Shown in pieces: positions 40,978-50,344 of a stretch of DNA of 64,000 bases; the stretch's first letter is position 1, and each line of letters begins with the position of its first letter. Below the pieces are notes generated by a model. It ran no database searches. It was not told the DNA's origin and was given only the letters and a program-made list of their open reading frames with translations. The stretch lies in contig NZ_CYSD01000037.1 in NCBI RefSeq assembly GCF_001458415.1, forward strand, positions 126,501-190,500. The letters are read 5' to 3'. The position numbers and the translations under genes were made by a program. The DNA comes from Tritonibacter multivorans (GTDB taxonomy: Bacteria > Pseudomonadota > Alphaproteobacteria > Rhodobacterales > Rhodobacteraceae).

Positions 40978-41931
40978 ATGAACAAAACCAGCGCACAGTC
41001 CCCTTCTTTGACAGCACATAGACCCGAGCTTGGGATCCTGCTGAAAGTGGTGGCCATAGGTTTGTTCACCATTATGTCGGGTATGATCAAAGAGGCCGTG
41101 CAATCGGTGCCCACAGGGGAAGCCGTGTTTTTCCGTTCTTTCGCGGCGTTGCCGGTGATCTTGATCTGGCTGGCTCTGCGCGGAGATTTGCCCCGCGGCC
41201 TGCGGACCAAACAACCCCTGATGCACGTCTGGCGGGGTCTTGTTGGCACAACGGCCATGGGGCTGAACTTCTTGGGCCTTGGGATGCTGCCCCTGCCAGA
41301 AGCCACAGCGCTTAGCTATGTCACGCCCATTTTCACCTTGATCCTTGCAGCACTCATGTTGGGCGAACGCATTCGCCTGATCCGGATCAGCGCTGTGGCC
41401 GTGGGGCTGCTGGGTGTGCTGATTATGCTGTCTCCACGGCTGGGCGCATCATTGCAGGACACCGCCTTTATTGGCGCGCTGTGCATTCTCGGGGCCTCGG
41501 CCGCGCGGGGCTTTGTGCAGATCCATCTGCGCAAGATGGTGCAGGTCGAAGAGACTGCGGCCATCGTGTTCTATTTCTCGCTCACCGCATCGGCCCTGGC
41601 GTTGCTGACGGCACCCTTTGGCTGGGTCATGCCTTCGCCGTTTGTGCTGGGGCTTTTGGTCGGCGCCGGGCTGATCGGCGGGGTGGCGCAGATTCTGGTG
41701 ACATCGTCCTACCGCTTTGCCCCAGCTTCGCTGCTCGCGCCTTATGACTATGCCTCGATGCTGTTTGCCATTGTGATCGGCTATATCTGGTTTGCCGAGC
41801 TGCCGACGCTGGTCATGCTCGCCGGGGCGGCGCTGGTTATTGCGGCGAATGCGATCGTGATCTGGCGCGAACGCCGTCTGGGCGTTGTACGTGGCAAAGC
41901 CAAACGGCTGATGGACCCCAAAGGGGGCTGA
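40978..41931 (+). CDS. EamA-family (DMT) transporter
   Basis: 317-residue inner-membrane protein with about ten helices arranged as two EamA repeats (first about 30-160, second about 170-300). Marker sequences are FRSFAALPVILIWLAL and PEATALSYVTPIFTLILAALML, GERIRLIRISAVAVGLLGVLI. The substrate is unknown; relatives export amino acids or other metabolites. The start at 40978 (MNKTSAQ) has AGGG before it. Its stop directly abuts the ohrR stop on the opposite strand. Confidence 0.88.
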   Translation: MNKTSAQSPSLTAHRPELGILLKVVAIGLFTIMSGMIKEAVQSVPTGEAVFFRSFAALPVILIWLALRGDLPRGLRTKQPLMHVWRGLVGTTAMGLNFLGLGMLPLPEATALSYVTPIFTLILAALMLGERIRLIRISAVAVGLLGVLIMLSPRLGASLQDTAFIGALCILGASAARGFVQIHLRKMVQVEETAAIVFYFSLTASALALLTAPFGWVMPSPFVLGLLVGAGLIGGVAQILVTSSYRFAPASLLAPYDYASMLFAIVIGYIWFAELPTLVMLAGAALVIAANAIVIWRERRLGVVRGKAKRLMDPKGG

Positions 41932-42375
41932 TCAAGCGGGCTGATCCGCCCCGTCCAGCCGCGCGCGCAGCCGGTGTAGACGATCGCGCAGCTCTGCGAG
42001 CTCTTCCATGTCGTCCCCCATGGCCTTGGCCACGCAAGGCGCCATGTCCTCGGCCTGCGCCCTGAGCGCGTGGCCCTTCTCTGTCAGTGACACCAGAACC
42101 GAACGTTCGTCTTCCGGGTTGCGCGTGCGCGCCACCAGATCTGCGGCCTGCATGCGTTTCAGAAGCGGTGTCAATGTATTGCTGTCCAGCAGCAGGTCCG
42201 CGCCCAACTCGCGCACGCGGCGGCCGTCCCGCTCCCACAATGCCAACAGCACCAAGTACTGCGGATACGTAAGCCCCATCGGGTCCAACAACGGGCGATA
42301 CATCCGCGCGATCGCGTGACTGGCGGAATAGATGGAGAAGCACAGCTGGTCGTCGAGGGTCATCTTCAAAGTCAT
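41932..42375 (-). CDS. ohrR: OhrR, MarR-family organic hydroperoxide sensor
   Basis: 147-residue MarR winged-helix repressor. The N-terminal peroxide-reactive Cys12 lies in DDQLCFSIYSASH, as in OhrR proteins. The recognition region is LTPLLKRMQAADLVARTRNPEDERSVLVSLTEKG. It is divergent from ohr, the expected target, across a 112-base region holding two near-identical operator-like elements. An ATG four codons in is an alternative start. The sequence does not settle whether it is a one-Cys or two-Cys type, though a second Cys is present (MAPCVAKAM). Confidence 0.93.
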   Translation of the reverse strand: MTLKMTLDDQLCFSIYSASHAIARMYRPLLDPMGLTYPQYLVLLALWERDGRRVRELGADLLLDSNTLTPLLKRMQAADLVARTRNPEDERSVLVSLTEKGHALRAQAEDMAPCVAKAMGDDMEELAELRDRLHRLRARLDGADQPA

Positions 42376-42393
42376 GGCCAGATTTTAGGACGC

Positions 42394-42465
42394 GCACGAT
42401 TTAGTCGCAAGCACATTGACTCAGTCACTCGAATCTCATATTAAATCGCACACGATCTAATCGCA
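42394..42465. promoter_or_regulatory. Operator-like direct repeats between ohrR and ohr
   Basis: Two copies of a 15-base element CACGATYTARTCGCA, at 42395-42409 and 42451-42465 (13 of 15 identical), one near each divergent start. The second overlaps the dyad TTAAATCG-CACA-CGATCTAA (42441-42460). These are probable OhrR sites. Confidence 0.7.
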
Positions 42466-42487
42466 CTCGATACGAAAGGAAACCCAA

Positions 42488-42916
42488 ATGTCCGTATCTC
42501 CAGTTTACACCGCCCATGGTTCCGCAACCGGCGGCCGCGACGGCAAAGCCAAAGTGGCTGGCACCGATCTGGCGCTGGATCTGGCCGTGCCCACTGAAAT
42601 GGGCGGCAATGGCAAAGGCTATAACCCCGAGCAGCTTTTCGCGGCTGGCTACTCTGCCTGCTACATTGGCGCGATGCAGTTTGTGGCCTCCCAAGATTCC
42701 TCCCTGCCGAAGGTTCCGGCGGACGTGGAAGTTGAAACAGCAGTGGGCATCGGCCCGCATGATGCCGGCGGTTTTGGCCTGACGGTTCACTTGAAGGTCT
42801 CGCTGCCGGGTGTCGACGCCGCCGAAGCCGCGCGCCTCACCGAGGAAGCCCATAAGATCTGCCCCTACTCCAACTCTGTCCGCGGCAATGTGGACGTCAC
42901 CACCGAAATCGCCTGA
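42488..42916 (+). CDS. ohr: Organic hydroperoxide resistance peroxidase
   Basis: Thiol peroxidase of 142 residues that reduces organic hydroperoxides with lipoyl-type reductant. Both catalytic Cys are present: Cys58 in GYSACYIGAMQ and Cys125 in KICPYSNSVRGN. The OsmC/Ohr fold starts MSVSPVYTAHGSATGGRDGKA. AAAGGA lies upstream. Divergent from ohrR with shared control elements. It converges on ilvE; a terminator and a copy of the interspersed repeat lie between. Confidence 0.97.
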   Translation: MSVSPVYTAHGSATGGRDGKAKVAGTDLALDLAVPTEMGGNGKGYNPEQLFAAGYSACYIGAMQFVASQDSSLPKVPADVEVETAVGIGPHDAGGFGLTVHLKVSLPGVDAAEAARLTEEAHKICPYSNSVRGNVDVTTEIA

Positions 42917-42951
42917 TTGCCACAGGGGAGCGAGGCGCTGCCTCGCGCTCC

Positions 42952-42973
42952 GGAGTATTTTTGGCCAAAAGAA
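42952..42973 (-). repeat. Interspersed 22-base repeat, copy B
   Basis: On the minus strand reads TTCTTTTGGCC-AA-AAATACTCC. It lies between ohr and ilvE and continues into the shared terminator; orientation follows ilvE transcription. Confidence 0.8.
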
Positions 42974-43004
42974 AAGCGCGGGCCAATCGGTCCGCGCTTT
43001 TTTT
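42972..43004. terminator. Bidirectional terminator between ohr and ilvE
   Basis: Stem AAAAGCGCGG/CCGCGCTTTT extended by three inner pairs around an AATC loop, with A-run and T-run on opposite sides, serving both convergent genes. Confidence 0.92.
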
Positions 43005-43026
43005 AGTTCCAGAGATTTCAGAGCGC

Positions 43027-43893
43027 TTAGCTGCGCACCAGCGCCTCGTAGTCTTCGGCGATCTGGCGGGTCAGGTCGCCAACCTCAAACGTATAAGGGC
43101 CAATTTCGCCAACCGGGGTGACCTCAGCTGCGGTGCCGGTCAGCCAGCACTGTTCAAAGCCTTCCATTTCTTCGGGCTGGATGCGGCGTTCGTGCACGGT
43201 GATGCCTTGGTCTTTCAGCATCTGGATCACGGTCTGGCGGGTGATGCCATTGAGGAAGCAATCTGCCAGCGGGGTGTGCACCTCTCCGTCTTTCACAAAG
43301 AAGATGTTCGCGCCGGTGGCTTCGGCCACATAGCCGCGCCAGTCCAGGAACAGCGCATCCGAGCAGCCCTTGGCTTCGGCTTTGTGTTTGGAGATGGTGC
43401 AGATCATGTAAAGACCCGCCGCCTTGGCATGGACCGGAATGGTTTCCGGGCTCGGGCGTTTGTATTCGGCGATGTCGAGCTTTGCGCCCTTCATCTTGGC
43501 GTCGCCGTAATAGGCGCCCCAGCCCCAGATGGCGATGGCCATACGGACCGGATTTTTCGCGGATGCGACACCCATGTCGTCGCCGGACCCACGCCAGACA
43601 ACCGCACGGACATAGGCGTCCTGCAGGCCAGAGGCTTTCAGGGTTTCTTCTTTCGCCGCCTCTATCTCGTCGACCGTATAAGGCATCGGCATATCCAGCG
43701 CCTCGGCAGACGCGATCAGGCGTTCGGAATGTTCGCGGCTTTTGAAGATCTTGCCATTGTAGGCACGTTCGCCTTCAAACACGGAAGAGGCGTAGTGCAT
43801 CGCGTGGGTCAGGACGTGAACCTTGGCGTCGCGCCAGTTCACCAGTTCTCCGTCCATCCAGATCACGCCGTCGCGATCATCATATGCAGCCAT
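43027..43893 (-). CDS. ilvE: Branched-chain amino acid aminotransferase
   Basis: PLP enzyme for the last step of valine, leucine and isoleucine synthesis. 288 residues. The fold-type IV signature is seen in WMDGELVNWRDAKVHVLTHAMHYASSVFEGERAY, and the Schiff-base Lys in the VHAKAAGLYM block near 150. EATGANIFFVKDG follows. ATG 43893 (MAAYDDRDG) follows GGGAG. The gene is divergent from the petP-like gene with a 159-base gap. Confidence 0.96.
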   Translation of the reverse strand: MAAYDDRDGVIWMDGELVNWRDAKVHVLTHAMHYASSVFEGERAYNGKIFKSREHSERLIASAEALDMPMPYTVDEIEAAKEETLKASGLQDAYVRAVVWRGSGDDMGVASAKNPVRMAIAIWGWGAYYGDAKMKGAKLDIAEYKRPSPETIPVHAKAAGLYMICTISKHKAEAKGCSDALFLDWRGYVAEATGANIFFVKDGEVHTPLADCFLNGITRQTVIQMLKDQGITVHERRIQPEEMEGFEQCWLTGTAAEVTPVGEIGPYTFEVGDLTRQIAEDYEALVRS

Positions 43894-44052
43894 TTTAAAG
43901 CTCCCTTGCCGACCCGCATTTTCCGGTTGTTGCGCAAACACCAATAAACGAGTCATTTCATTGCGTCAAAGTCGCGACTCGATACATCTTGGGCCTTGGA
44001 ATGTCAACAAGGCTGACATAAAATGCCCTGCAAAACACATAGGAGAGGCACA

Positions 44053-44577
44053 ATGTCTGACGGGCGAAACGGACCTGGCTTCGGCACTGGTTTTGGCAGC
44101 GAAAGCCTGCTGTTTCTGACAGATGAACAGCTGCGCCAAGGCATTGAAGCCATGTTCTTTGCTTATCGCGGCTTTACCGCTGACCCGGACCGGATCCTGT
44201 CCGAACTGGCTTATGGGCGTGCCCACCACCGGGCGCTGCACTTCATTGCGCGCGCGCCGGGCACCACGGTCAACAATCTGCTGGGCATTCTGGGGGTGTC
44301 AAAACAGTCCCTGAACCGGGTTCTGCGCGCTTTAGTCGAAGATGGCCTGGTGGAAAGCCGCGTGGGCACGCTGGACAAACGCGAACGCAACCTGACCCTA
44401 ACGCCGCGCGGCGAAGAGCTGGAAGCCCGCCTTTCTGACGCCCAACGCGCCCGGATGCGGGGCGCTTACAAGGAAGCAGGGCCCGACGCGGTGCAAGGAT
44501 TCAAAAAAGTTCTCGAAGCTATGATGGACCAAGACATGTATCGCGCGTACAAAAAACTACGCGATAGCGCTTCCTGA
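44053..44577 (+). CDS. petP: MarR-family regulator, PetP-like
   Basis: 174-residue winged-helix protein of the MarR family (FTADPDRILSELAYGRAHHRALHFIARAPG, then VNNLLGILGVSKQSLNRVLRALVEDGLVES as the recognition region). The position directly upstream of a PetR-type response regulator (22-base gap) matches petP in Rhodobacter capsulatus, where petPR lies next to petABC and is needed for bc1 expression. Here petABC is about 7 kb away on the opposite strand. AGGAGAGG is a strong ribosome site. Function in this organism is inferred from family and order. Confidence 0.83.
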   Translation: MSDGRNGPGFGTGFGSESLLFLTDEQLRQGIEAMFFAYRGFTADPDRILSELAYGRAHHRALHFIARAPGTTVNNLLGILGVSKQSLNRVLRALVEDGLVESRVGTLDKRERNLTLTPRGEELEARLSDAQRARMRGAYKEAGPDAVQGFKKVLEAMMDQDMYRAYKKLRDSAS

Positions 44578-44599
44578 GCCCCGAGGGACTGATTGGACC

Positions 44600-45301
44600 A
44601 TGAGCACCTGCGACGCCCACCTGCTGATCGTTGATGACGACGAACGCATTCGTGATCTGTTGAAGAAATTCCTGGTGCGGGCCGGGTTTCTGGTGACATC
44701 GGCACGCGATGCCGCGCATGCGCGGCGCATTCTGTCCGGCCTCGATTTTGATCTGATCGTGCTGGACGTGATGATGCCCGGCGAAGATGGGCTGAGCCTG
44801 ACACGGTCCCTGCGCGAAGACATGACCACCCCGATCCTGTTGCTGACCGCCCGCGGAGAGACCGAGGACAGGATTATGGGCCTTGAGGCCGGCGCCGATG
44901 ATTACCTGCCGAAGCCTTTTGAACCCAAAGAGCTGCTTTTGAGGATCAATGCCATCCTGCGCCGGATGCCCGAAGCGGACATCAGCGAGGTGACGCCCAA
45001 AATCCTGCAGCTGGGCGACATCCGCTATGACATAGAACGCGGTGAGATGTGGCAGGGCGAGGACCTGATCCGTCTGACCTCGACCGAAAGCCAGCTGATG
45101 CGGATCTTTTCGGCGCAGCCGCATGAGCCGGTCAGCCGCAGCAAGCTGGTCGAAGATCTGGGCCGGGATCGCGGCCAGGCGCAGGAACGTGCCGTGGACG
45201 TTCAGATCACGCGACTGCGCCGTAAGATCGAACCGAACCCGAAACAGCCGCTTTACCTGCAAACCGTGCGCGGCGCGGGCTATATGCTGGCCCCCGACTG
45301 A
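44600..45301 (+). CDS. petR: OmpR/PhoB-type response regulator, PetR-like
   Basis: 233 residues. The receiver domain has the acidic pocket (LLIVDDDERIR), the phospho-acceptor Asp in LIVLDVMMPGEDG (about residue 55), and Lys in DDYLPKPFEPKELLLRINAILRR, which is very close to R. capsulatus PetR as I recall it. A winged-helix output domain follows (VDVQITRLRRKIEPNPKQPLYLQTVRGAGYML). No histidine kinase is adjacent. It heads a run of genes leading to dxs. Confidence 0.87.
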   Translation: MSTCDAHLLIVDDDERIRDLLKKFLVRAGFLVTSARDAAHARRILSGLDFDLIVLDVMMPGEDGLSLTRSLREDMTTPILLLTARGETEDRIMGLEAGADDYLPKPFEPKELLLRINAILRRMPEADISEVTPKILQLGDIRYDIERGEMWQGEDLIRLTSTESQLMRIFSAQPHEPVSRSKLVEDLGRDRGQAQERAVDVQITRLRRKIEPNPKQPLYLQTVRGAGYMLAPD

Positions 45302-45324
45302 CCTTTCTCCGACAGGACATTCCC

Positions 45325-46251
45325 ATGACCACCGCGCTTTTGACCCATGCCGATTGCCTGACCCACATCACGCCAGAGGGCCATCCCGAGCGTGTCGCGC
45401 GGCTGGAACACGTTCTGCACGCGCTTGAAGATCTGGATCTGAAACGCGTCACCGCGCCCATGGCGGCTGAAGATGATCTGCTGCGGATCCACCCCGCGGG
45501 CTATATTGAACAACTGCGCGCTGACTTGCCCGATCAGGGCATCGTGCAAATCGATTCTGACACCCATCTGTCGCCCGGCTCGCTCGATGCGGCCTTTCGC
45601 GCAGCAGGCGCTGCGGTGCGCGCGGTTGATCTGGTTCTAACCGGTGGTGCGCAAAACGCGTTCTGCGCCACCCGCCCGCCGGGCCACCATGCAGAAACCG
45701 ATGTCTCGATGGGGTTCTGCCTCTTCGGCAATGCGGCGCTGGCAGCAAAACACGCGCTGGATCATCATGGGCTTTCGCGCGTGGCCGTCGTGGATTTCGA
45801 TGTGCACCATGGCAATGGCACCCAGGACCTGTTGTGGGACGAAAAGCGCGCCCTGCTGATTACATCGCAACAAATGCCGCTTTGGCCGGGCACCGGGCGG
45901 CGCAGCGAAGACGGGGCGTTTGACAATGTTCTGAACCTGCCGCTTGACCCGGGCAGCACCGGTCTTGCCATGCGTCAGACCTATGTGGACGAGGTCTTTC
46001 CACGCCTGCGCGCCTTCAAACCCGAACTGCTGATTATCTCTGCCGGGTTCGACGCCCACGCCGATGACCCGCTGGCACAACTGAACTGGCAGACCGAAGA
46101 TTTCCGGTGGCTGACAGGCGAGCTGTGCACTCTTGCCCAAGAGCTCTGTGATGGACGTATCGTCTCGACTTTGGAGGGCGGATATGATCTGAACGCGCTG
46201 GCACGGGCAACCCGCGCCCATGTGGAAGAACTGATAAAGGCTGCGACATGA
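45325..46251 (+). CDS. Histone-deacetylase-family hydrolase
   Basis: 308-residue zinc hydrolase of the arginase/deacetylase fold. It has the His-His charge-relay (ATRPPGHHAE, 121-122), zinc ligands Asp159 and His161 in VVDFDVHHGNGTQD, the third ligand in ISAGFDAHADDP, and EGGYDLNAL at the C-terminus. The natural substrate may be an acetylated amine, polyamine or protein lysine; bacterial members are poorly characterised. It lies 23 bases after petR and overlaps xseB as ATGA, so it is co-transcribed with isoprenoid genes. Confidence 0.92.
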   Translation: MTTALLTHADCLTHITPEGHPERVARLEHVLHALEDLDLKRVTAPMAAEDDLLRIHPAGYIEQLRADLPDQGIVQIDSDTHLSPGSLDAAFRAAGAAVRAVDLVLTGGAQNAFCATRPPGHHAETDVSMGFCLFGNAALAAKHALDHHGLSRVAVVDFDVHHGNGTQDLLWDEKRALLITSQQMPLWPGTGRRSEDGAFDNVLNLPLDPGSTGLAMRQTYVDEVFPRLRAFKPELLIISAGFDAHADDPLAQLNWQTEDFRWLTGELCTLAQELCDGRIVSTLEGGYDLNALARATRAHVEELIKAAT

Positions 46252-46493
46252 CCACCGAAACACCCGTCGAACAAATGAGCTTTGAACAGGCCATGCGCGA
46301 GCTGGAAACCGTCGTGGACCAGCTGGAGCGTGGCGATGTGGCGCTGGATGCCTCTATTGCCCTGTACGAACGCGGCGCGCTGCTGAAAAAGCGCTGCGAG
46401 GACGAGCTGAAGCGCGCCGAAGAAAAGGTTGCCGCAATCAAGCTCGACGGCAGTGGCGCCGCCATTGGGACGCAACCTCTGGACGCAGGCTGA
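46248..46493 (+). CDS. xseB: Exodeoxyribonuclease VII small subunit
   Basis: 81-residue helical subunit that binds the large XseA subunit of exonuclease VII. The signature is present: MSFEQAMRELETVVDQLERGDVALDASIALYERG. The large subunit is not in the window. Translationally coupled to the deacetylase-like gene by an ATGA overlap. It is followed six bases later by ispA; xseB-ispA-dxs is a standard proteobacterial order. Confidence 0.96.
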   Translation: MTTETPVEQMSFEQAMRELETVVDQLERGDVALDASIALYERGALLKKRCEDELKRAEEKVAAIKLDGSGAAIGTQPLDAG

Positions 46494-46499
46494 CCTAAA

Positions 46500-47387
46500 A
46501 TGCCCGGTACAGACACGGTTACAGACACGGCGCAGTTTGCTGCCGCACTGAAATCTGCTCAAGCCAAAATCACCGCCCATGCCGAGCTGCGCCTCGGGGG
46601 CGAGGATCGTCTGCACGCCGCCATGCGTTATGCAATTGTTGGTGGCAAAATGCTGCGTGGTTTCTTGGTGCTGGAAAGCGCGCGTCTGCATGGCGTGGCC
46701 GAGGCCGCCGCCTTGGACGCTGCATTGGCGATTGAATGCGTGCATGCCTATTCCCTGGTGCATGACGATCTGCCTTGCATGGATGATGACGACCTGCGCC
46801 GTGGCCAGCCGACGATTCACCGCAAGTGGGACGAGGCCACCGCCGTGCTGGCAGGGGACAGCCTGCAAACGGTTGCGTTTGAACTGCTCGCACGTCCTGA
46901 GGTCGGCCCCCATGCCATCACGCTGGTTGCAACCCTCGCGCAGGCGGCAGGCAAGGACGGCATGGTATCCGGTCAGATGCTGGATATTGCAGCAGAAAGC
47001 GCTGACATGCCGCTGACGCTGGACCAGATCACCACGTTGCAGGAACGCAAGACCGGTTGCTTGTTCGAATGGTCTGCGATTGCTGGTGCGCTACAGGCAG
47101 GCGACAGCCCAGACGCCCTGCGCGCCTATGCCCGCGCGCTTGGTCTTGCCTTTCAGATCGCCGATGACATCTTGGATGTAGAAGGCGACGCCGTCAAAGT
47201 TGGCAAAGCCCTGCGCAAAGATGCCGACGCCGGCAAAGCCACCTTTGTTTCGCTTCTGGGCCTCGATCAGGCCAAAGCACAGGCCGAAGCCCTTTGTGAT
47301 CAGGCGTGCGACGCACTTGCGCCCTACGGTGATGACGCTGAAACCTTGAAGCAGGCCGCGCGCTTCGTTATCTCGCGCGACAACTGA
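46500..47387 (+). CDS. ispA: Farnesyl diphosphate synthase
   Basis: All-alpha prenyltransferase of 295 residues that condenses isopentenyl diphosphate into C15 (possibly C10/C20) prenyl diphosphates. The first Asp-rich motif is HDDLPCMDDDDLRRG, starting at residue 89. The second is QIADDILDVEGD near 220. The KMLRGFLVLES start of the fold is clear. Product length cannot be fixed from sequence alone, but the position before dxs and the pair with xseB support FPP synthase for ubiquinone and hopanoid or carotenoid supply. Confidence 0.94.
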   Translation: MPGTDTVTDTAQFAAALKSAQAKITAHAELRLGGEDRLHAAMRYAIVGGKMLRGFLVLESARLHGVAEAAALDAALAIECVHAYSLVHDDLPCMDDDDLRRGQPTIHRKWDEATAVLAGDSLQTVAFELLARPEVGPHAITLVATLAQAAGKDGMVSGQMLDIAAESADMPLTLDQITTLQERKTGCLFEWSAIAGALQAGDSPDALRAYARALGLAFQIADDILDVEGDAVKVGKALRKDADAGKATFVSLLGLDQAKAQAEALCDQACDALAPYGDDAETLKQAARFVISRDN

Positions 47388-47414
47388 TAAAACGCCAGCA
47401 GGAGCCCGCACACA

Positions 47415-49343
47415 ATGTCGGATCGGCCCCATACCCCGCTTTTGGACCAGATCGCCTCTCCGGCGGATCTGAAACGTCTGTCCGATGCCCAGCTGGAACA
47501 GGTCGCGCAGGAACTGCGCCAAGAAACCATTTCCGCTGTATCCGTGACCGGTGGCCACCTTGGCGCGGGCCTTGGTGTGGTTGAGTTGACGGTGGCCTTG
47601 CATGCGATTTTTGACACCCCAAAGGACAAAGTCATCTGGGATGTGTCGCACCAGTGCTACCCGCATAAAATCCTGACTGGACGCCGCGACCGTATCCGCA
47701 CCCTGCGCATGAAAGACGGGCTGTCCGGGTTCACCAAACGTTCGGAGAGCCCGTTTGACCCCTTTGGCGCGGCGCATAGCTCTACCTCAATCTCAGCTGC
47801 GCTTGGATTTTCCGTCGCGCGCGATCTGGGCGGCGTGGTGGACGAAGGTCTGGGGGACGCGATTGCTGTGATCGGCGATGGCTCCATGTCGGCTGGCATG
47901 GCGTTCGAGGCAATGAACAACGCAGGCCATCTGGGCAAGCGGATGATCGTGATCTTGAACGACAATGAAATGTCCATCGCCCCGCCGGTGGGCGCGCTGT
48001 CGTCTTATCTGTCCCGCCTTTATGCCGAAGAACCCTTCCAGGATCTGAAAGCCGCCGCAAAAGGCATGGCGTCAATGCTGCCGGAACCCTTCCGCGAAGG
48101 GGCGAAACGCGCCAAAGACATGCTGAAGGGCATGGCCGTTGGCGGCACCCTGTTTGAAAGCCTTGGCTTTTCCTACCTTGGCCCGATTGATGGCCACGAC
48201 ATGGACCAGCTGCTGCCGGTTCTGCGCACGGTAAAAGCACGCGCCACGGGGCCTGTGCTGATCCATGTGCTGACAAAAAAGGGCAAAGGCTACGCCCCGG
48301 CAGAAGCCGCCCGCGACAAAGGCCACGCCACGGCCAAGTTCGACATGGTCACCGGCGAACAGAAAAAGGCACCGTCCAACGCGCCCTCCTATACCTCAGT
48401 CTTTGGGAAGACGCTGGTGGATCTTGCGGCAACAGATTCAAAAATCTGCGCTGTGACGGCGGCCATGCCCGATGGCACCGGCCTGAACCTCATGGCCGAA
48501 CGCTACCCCTCGCGCACCTTTGACGTCGGCATTGCCGAACAGCACGGCGTGACCTTTGCGGCCGCACTCGCCGCAGGCGGGATGAAGCCCTTCTGCGCGA
48601 TGTATTCCACCTTCCTGCAGCGTGGCTACGATCAGGTTGTCCATGACGTGGCGATCCAGCGCCTGCCCGTGCGCTTTGCCATTGACCGCGCAGGTCTGGT
48701 GGGCGCCGATGGGGCGACCCATGCAGGCTCTTTCGATGTGGCCTATATGGCCAACCTGCCCGGCATGGTGGTCATGGCCGCCGCCGATGAGGCAGAGCTG
48801 GCCCATATGACCGCCACCGCCGCCGCCTATGACGACGGCCCCATTGCCTTCCGTTATCCGCGTGGCGAAGGCGAAGGTGTCGACATGCCCGAAGTGCCGG
48901 AAATTCTTGAAATCGGCAAAGGCCGCATGATCCAGACCGGCGCCCGCGTCGCGCTTTTGTCCTTTGGCACCCGTCTGGGCGAAGTGCGCAAAGCCGCCGA
49001 AGCCCTGGCCGCGAAGGGCATCACCCCGACCATTGCCGACGCCCGTTTTGCCAAACCGCTGGACCGCGATATGATCCTAGATCTGGCCGCCAATCACGAA
49101 GCGCTCATCACCATCGAGGAAGGCGCTGTAGGCGGTTTCGGATCCCACGTCGCGCAGCTCTTGGCGGATGAAGGCGTCTTTGACAGCGGCCTCAAGTACC
49201 GCTCCATGGTGCTGCCCGATACGTTTATCGATCAGGCGAGCCCCGCGGATATGTACGAAGTCGCTGCGATGAACGCACCGCAGATCGAAGCCAAAGTGCT
49301 CGAGGTGCTAGGTGTGGCGCAAATCGGCGAAAAACGCGCCTGA
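47415..49343 (+). CDS. dxs: 1-deoxy-D-xylulose-5-phosphate synthase
   Basis: First committed enzyme of the MEP pathway, joining pyruvate and glyceraldehyde 3-phosphate with thiamine diphosphate. The 642-residue length is standard. The Dxs landmarks are present: [39 protein letters not shown] (ThDP/Mg site) and [18 protein letters not shown], the transketolase-type Glu loop. Last gene of the run starting at petP; no clear hairpin terminator follows, only a small TTAGGCCCTAA palindrome. Confidence 0.98.
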   Translation: MSDRPHTPLLDQIASPADLKRLSDAQLEQVAQELRQETISAVSVTGGHLGAGLGVVELTVALHAIFDTPKDKVIWDVSHQCYPHKILTGRRDRIRTLRMKDGLSGFTKRSESPFDPFGAAHSSTSISAALGFSVARDLGGVVDEGLGDAIAVIGDGSMSAGMAFEAMNNAGHLGKRMIVILNDNEMSIAPPVGALSSYLSRLYAEEPFQDLKAAAKGMASMLPEPFREGAKRAKDMLKGMAVGGTLFESLGFSYLGPIDGHDMDQLLPVLRTVKARATGPVLIHVLTKKGKGYAPAEAARDKGHATAKFDMVTGEQKKAPSNAPSYTSVFGKTLVDLAATDSKICAVTAAMPDGTGLNLMAERYPSRTFDVGIAEQHGVTFAAALAAGGMKPFCAMYSTFLQRGYDQVVHDVAIQRLPVRFAIDRAGLVGADGATHAGSFDVAYMANLPGMVVMAAADEAELAHMTATAAAYDDGPIAFRYPRGEGEGVDMPEVPEILEIGKGRMIQTGARVALLSFGTRLGEVRKAAEALAAKGITPTIADARFAKPLDRDMILDLAANHEALITIEEGAVGGFGSHVAQLLADEGVFDSGLKYRSMVLPDTFIDQASPADMYEVAAMNAPQIEAKVLEVLGVAQIGEKRA

Positions 49344-49363
49344 TTAGGCCCTAATAAAGGGCA

Positions 49364-50245
49364 TCACACCCCCGGCGGCGCGGCTGGGGGCACAAAGCTC
49401 GCCAGATCCTCGGCCTCCAGCACCGCCTGCAGGCCGCTGCGATACTCCGGATAACGCAGGTTCACACCCAGCTCGTCCTTGATGCGGTCATTGCGCACGC
49501 GTTTGTTCTCGCCATAGAAACTGCGCGCCATGGGGGTCATGCCGGCCTCATCAAAGGGCACTTCCGCAGGCACCGGCAGGCCCAGCAGTTCAGCGGCATG
49601 GCCCAGCACATCCTGTGGCGGCGCGGGGTAGTCATCGCAGACGTTATAAATCGCACCGGGATTGGGCCGCGCGACGGATGCCTCCAGCACGGTTGCGATG
49701 TCTTCCACATGAATGCGCGAAAACACCTGTCCCGGCTTCACAATCCGCCGCGCCTTGCCGGACATCAGCTTGGCAAAGGGGCCACGACCCGGGCCATAGA
49801 TCCCGGCAAGGCGAAAAATCTGCAGCGGCAAATCAGGCACTGACTGCCACGATGCCTCTGCTGCGGCCCGCCAGTCTCCGCGGCGACTGGACGGTGTCAC
49901 GGGCGTGGTTTCATCCACCCAGGCGCCGTCATGATCGCCGTAAACCGCCGTGGTCGACAAATAGCCGAACCACTCAAGGCCGGGCAGCGCTGCGATCTGC
50001 GCACCAAGCGCTTGGAACACCGGATCCCCGCTCTCTGTCGGTGAAATGGAATGCAGAATATGGGTCACCCCGTCCAAAGGCAGCTCCTGCCCCGGCCACT
50101 GATAGGCCTCGACGCCCTCCGCCTCGAACGGTTCTCGCGAGGTGCCGATCACCCGCCACCCCTGCGCCTGCAGGCGTGTGGCGAATTCACGAGCACTGTA
50201 TCCGTACCCAAGGCAAAGAAGAGTTTTAGGGGCGTCTTTTGTCAT
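49364..50245 (-). CDS. NAD(P)-dependent epimerase/SDR-like protein, YeeZ type
   Basis: 293-residue atypical extended SDR. It has the nucleotide-binding start LLCLGYGYSAREFATRL, a GYLSTTAVYGDH segment in place of the catalytic YxxxK region, and FRLAGIYGPGRGPF near 165. Similar proteins (YeeZ/NAD-epimerase-like) have no confirmed substrate. The ATG at 50245 (MTKDAPKT) is preferred over a longer form. It lies between convergent dxs and a SelW-like gene, with a 99-base gap to the latter. Confidence 0.82.
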   Translation of the reverse strand: MTKDAPKTLLCLGYGYSAREFATRLQAQGWRVIGTSREPFEAEGVEAYQWPGQELPLDGVTHILHSISPTESGDPVFQALGAQIAALPGLEWFGYLSTTAVYGDHDGAWVDETTPVTPSSRRGDWRAAAEASWQSVPDLPLQIFRLAGIYGPGRGPFAKLMSGKARRIVKPGQVFSRIHVEDIATVLEASVARPNPGAIYNVCDDYPAPPQDVLGHAAELLGLPVPAEVPFDEAGMTPMARSFYGENKRVRNDRIKDELGVNLRYPEYRSGLQAVLEAEDLASFVPPAAPPGV

Positions 50246-50344
50246 ATCCGATAGATGCGGCGCAAAAATGCCAGATGCAAGACCTGTGCCGAACCCCAAA
50301 GAGGGCCGAGGTCGAAAGACGCCAGAATTTTACGCAGCCATGCC

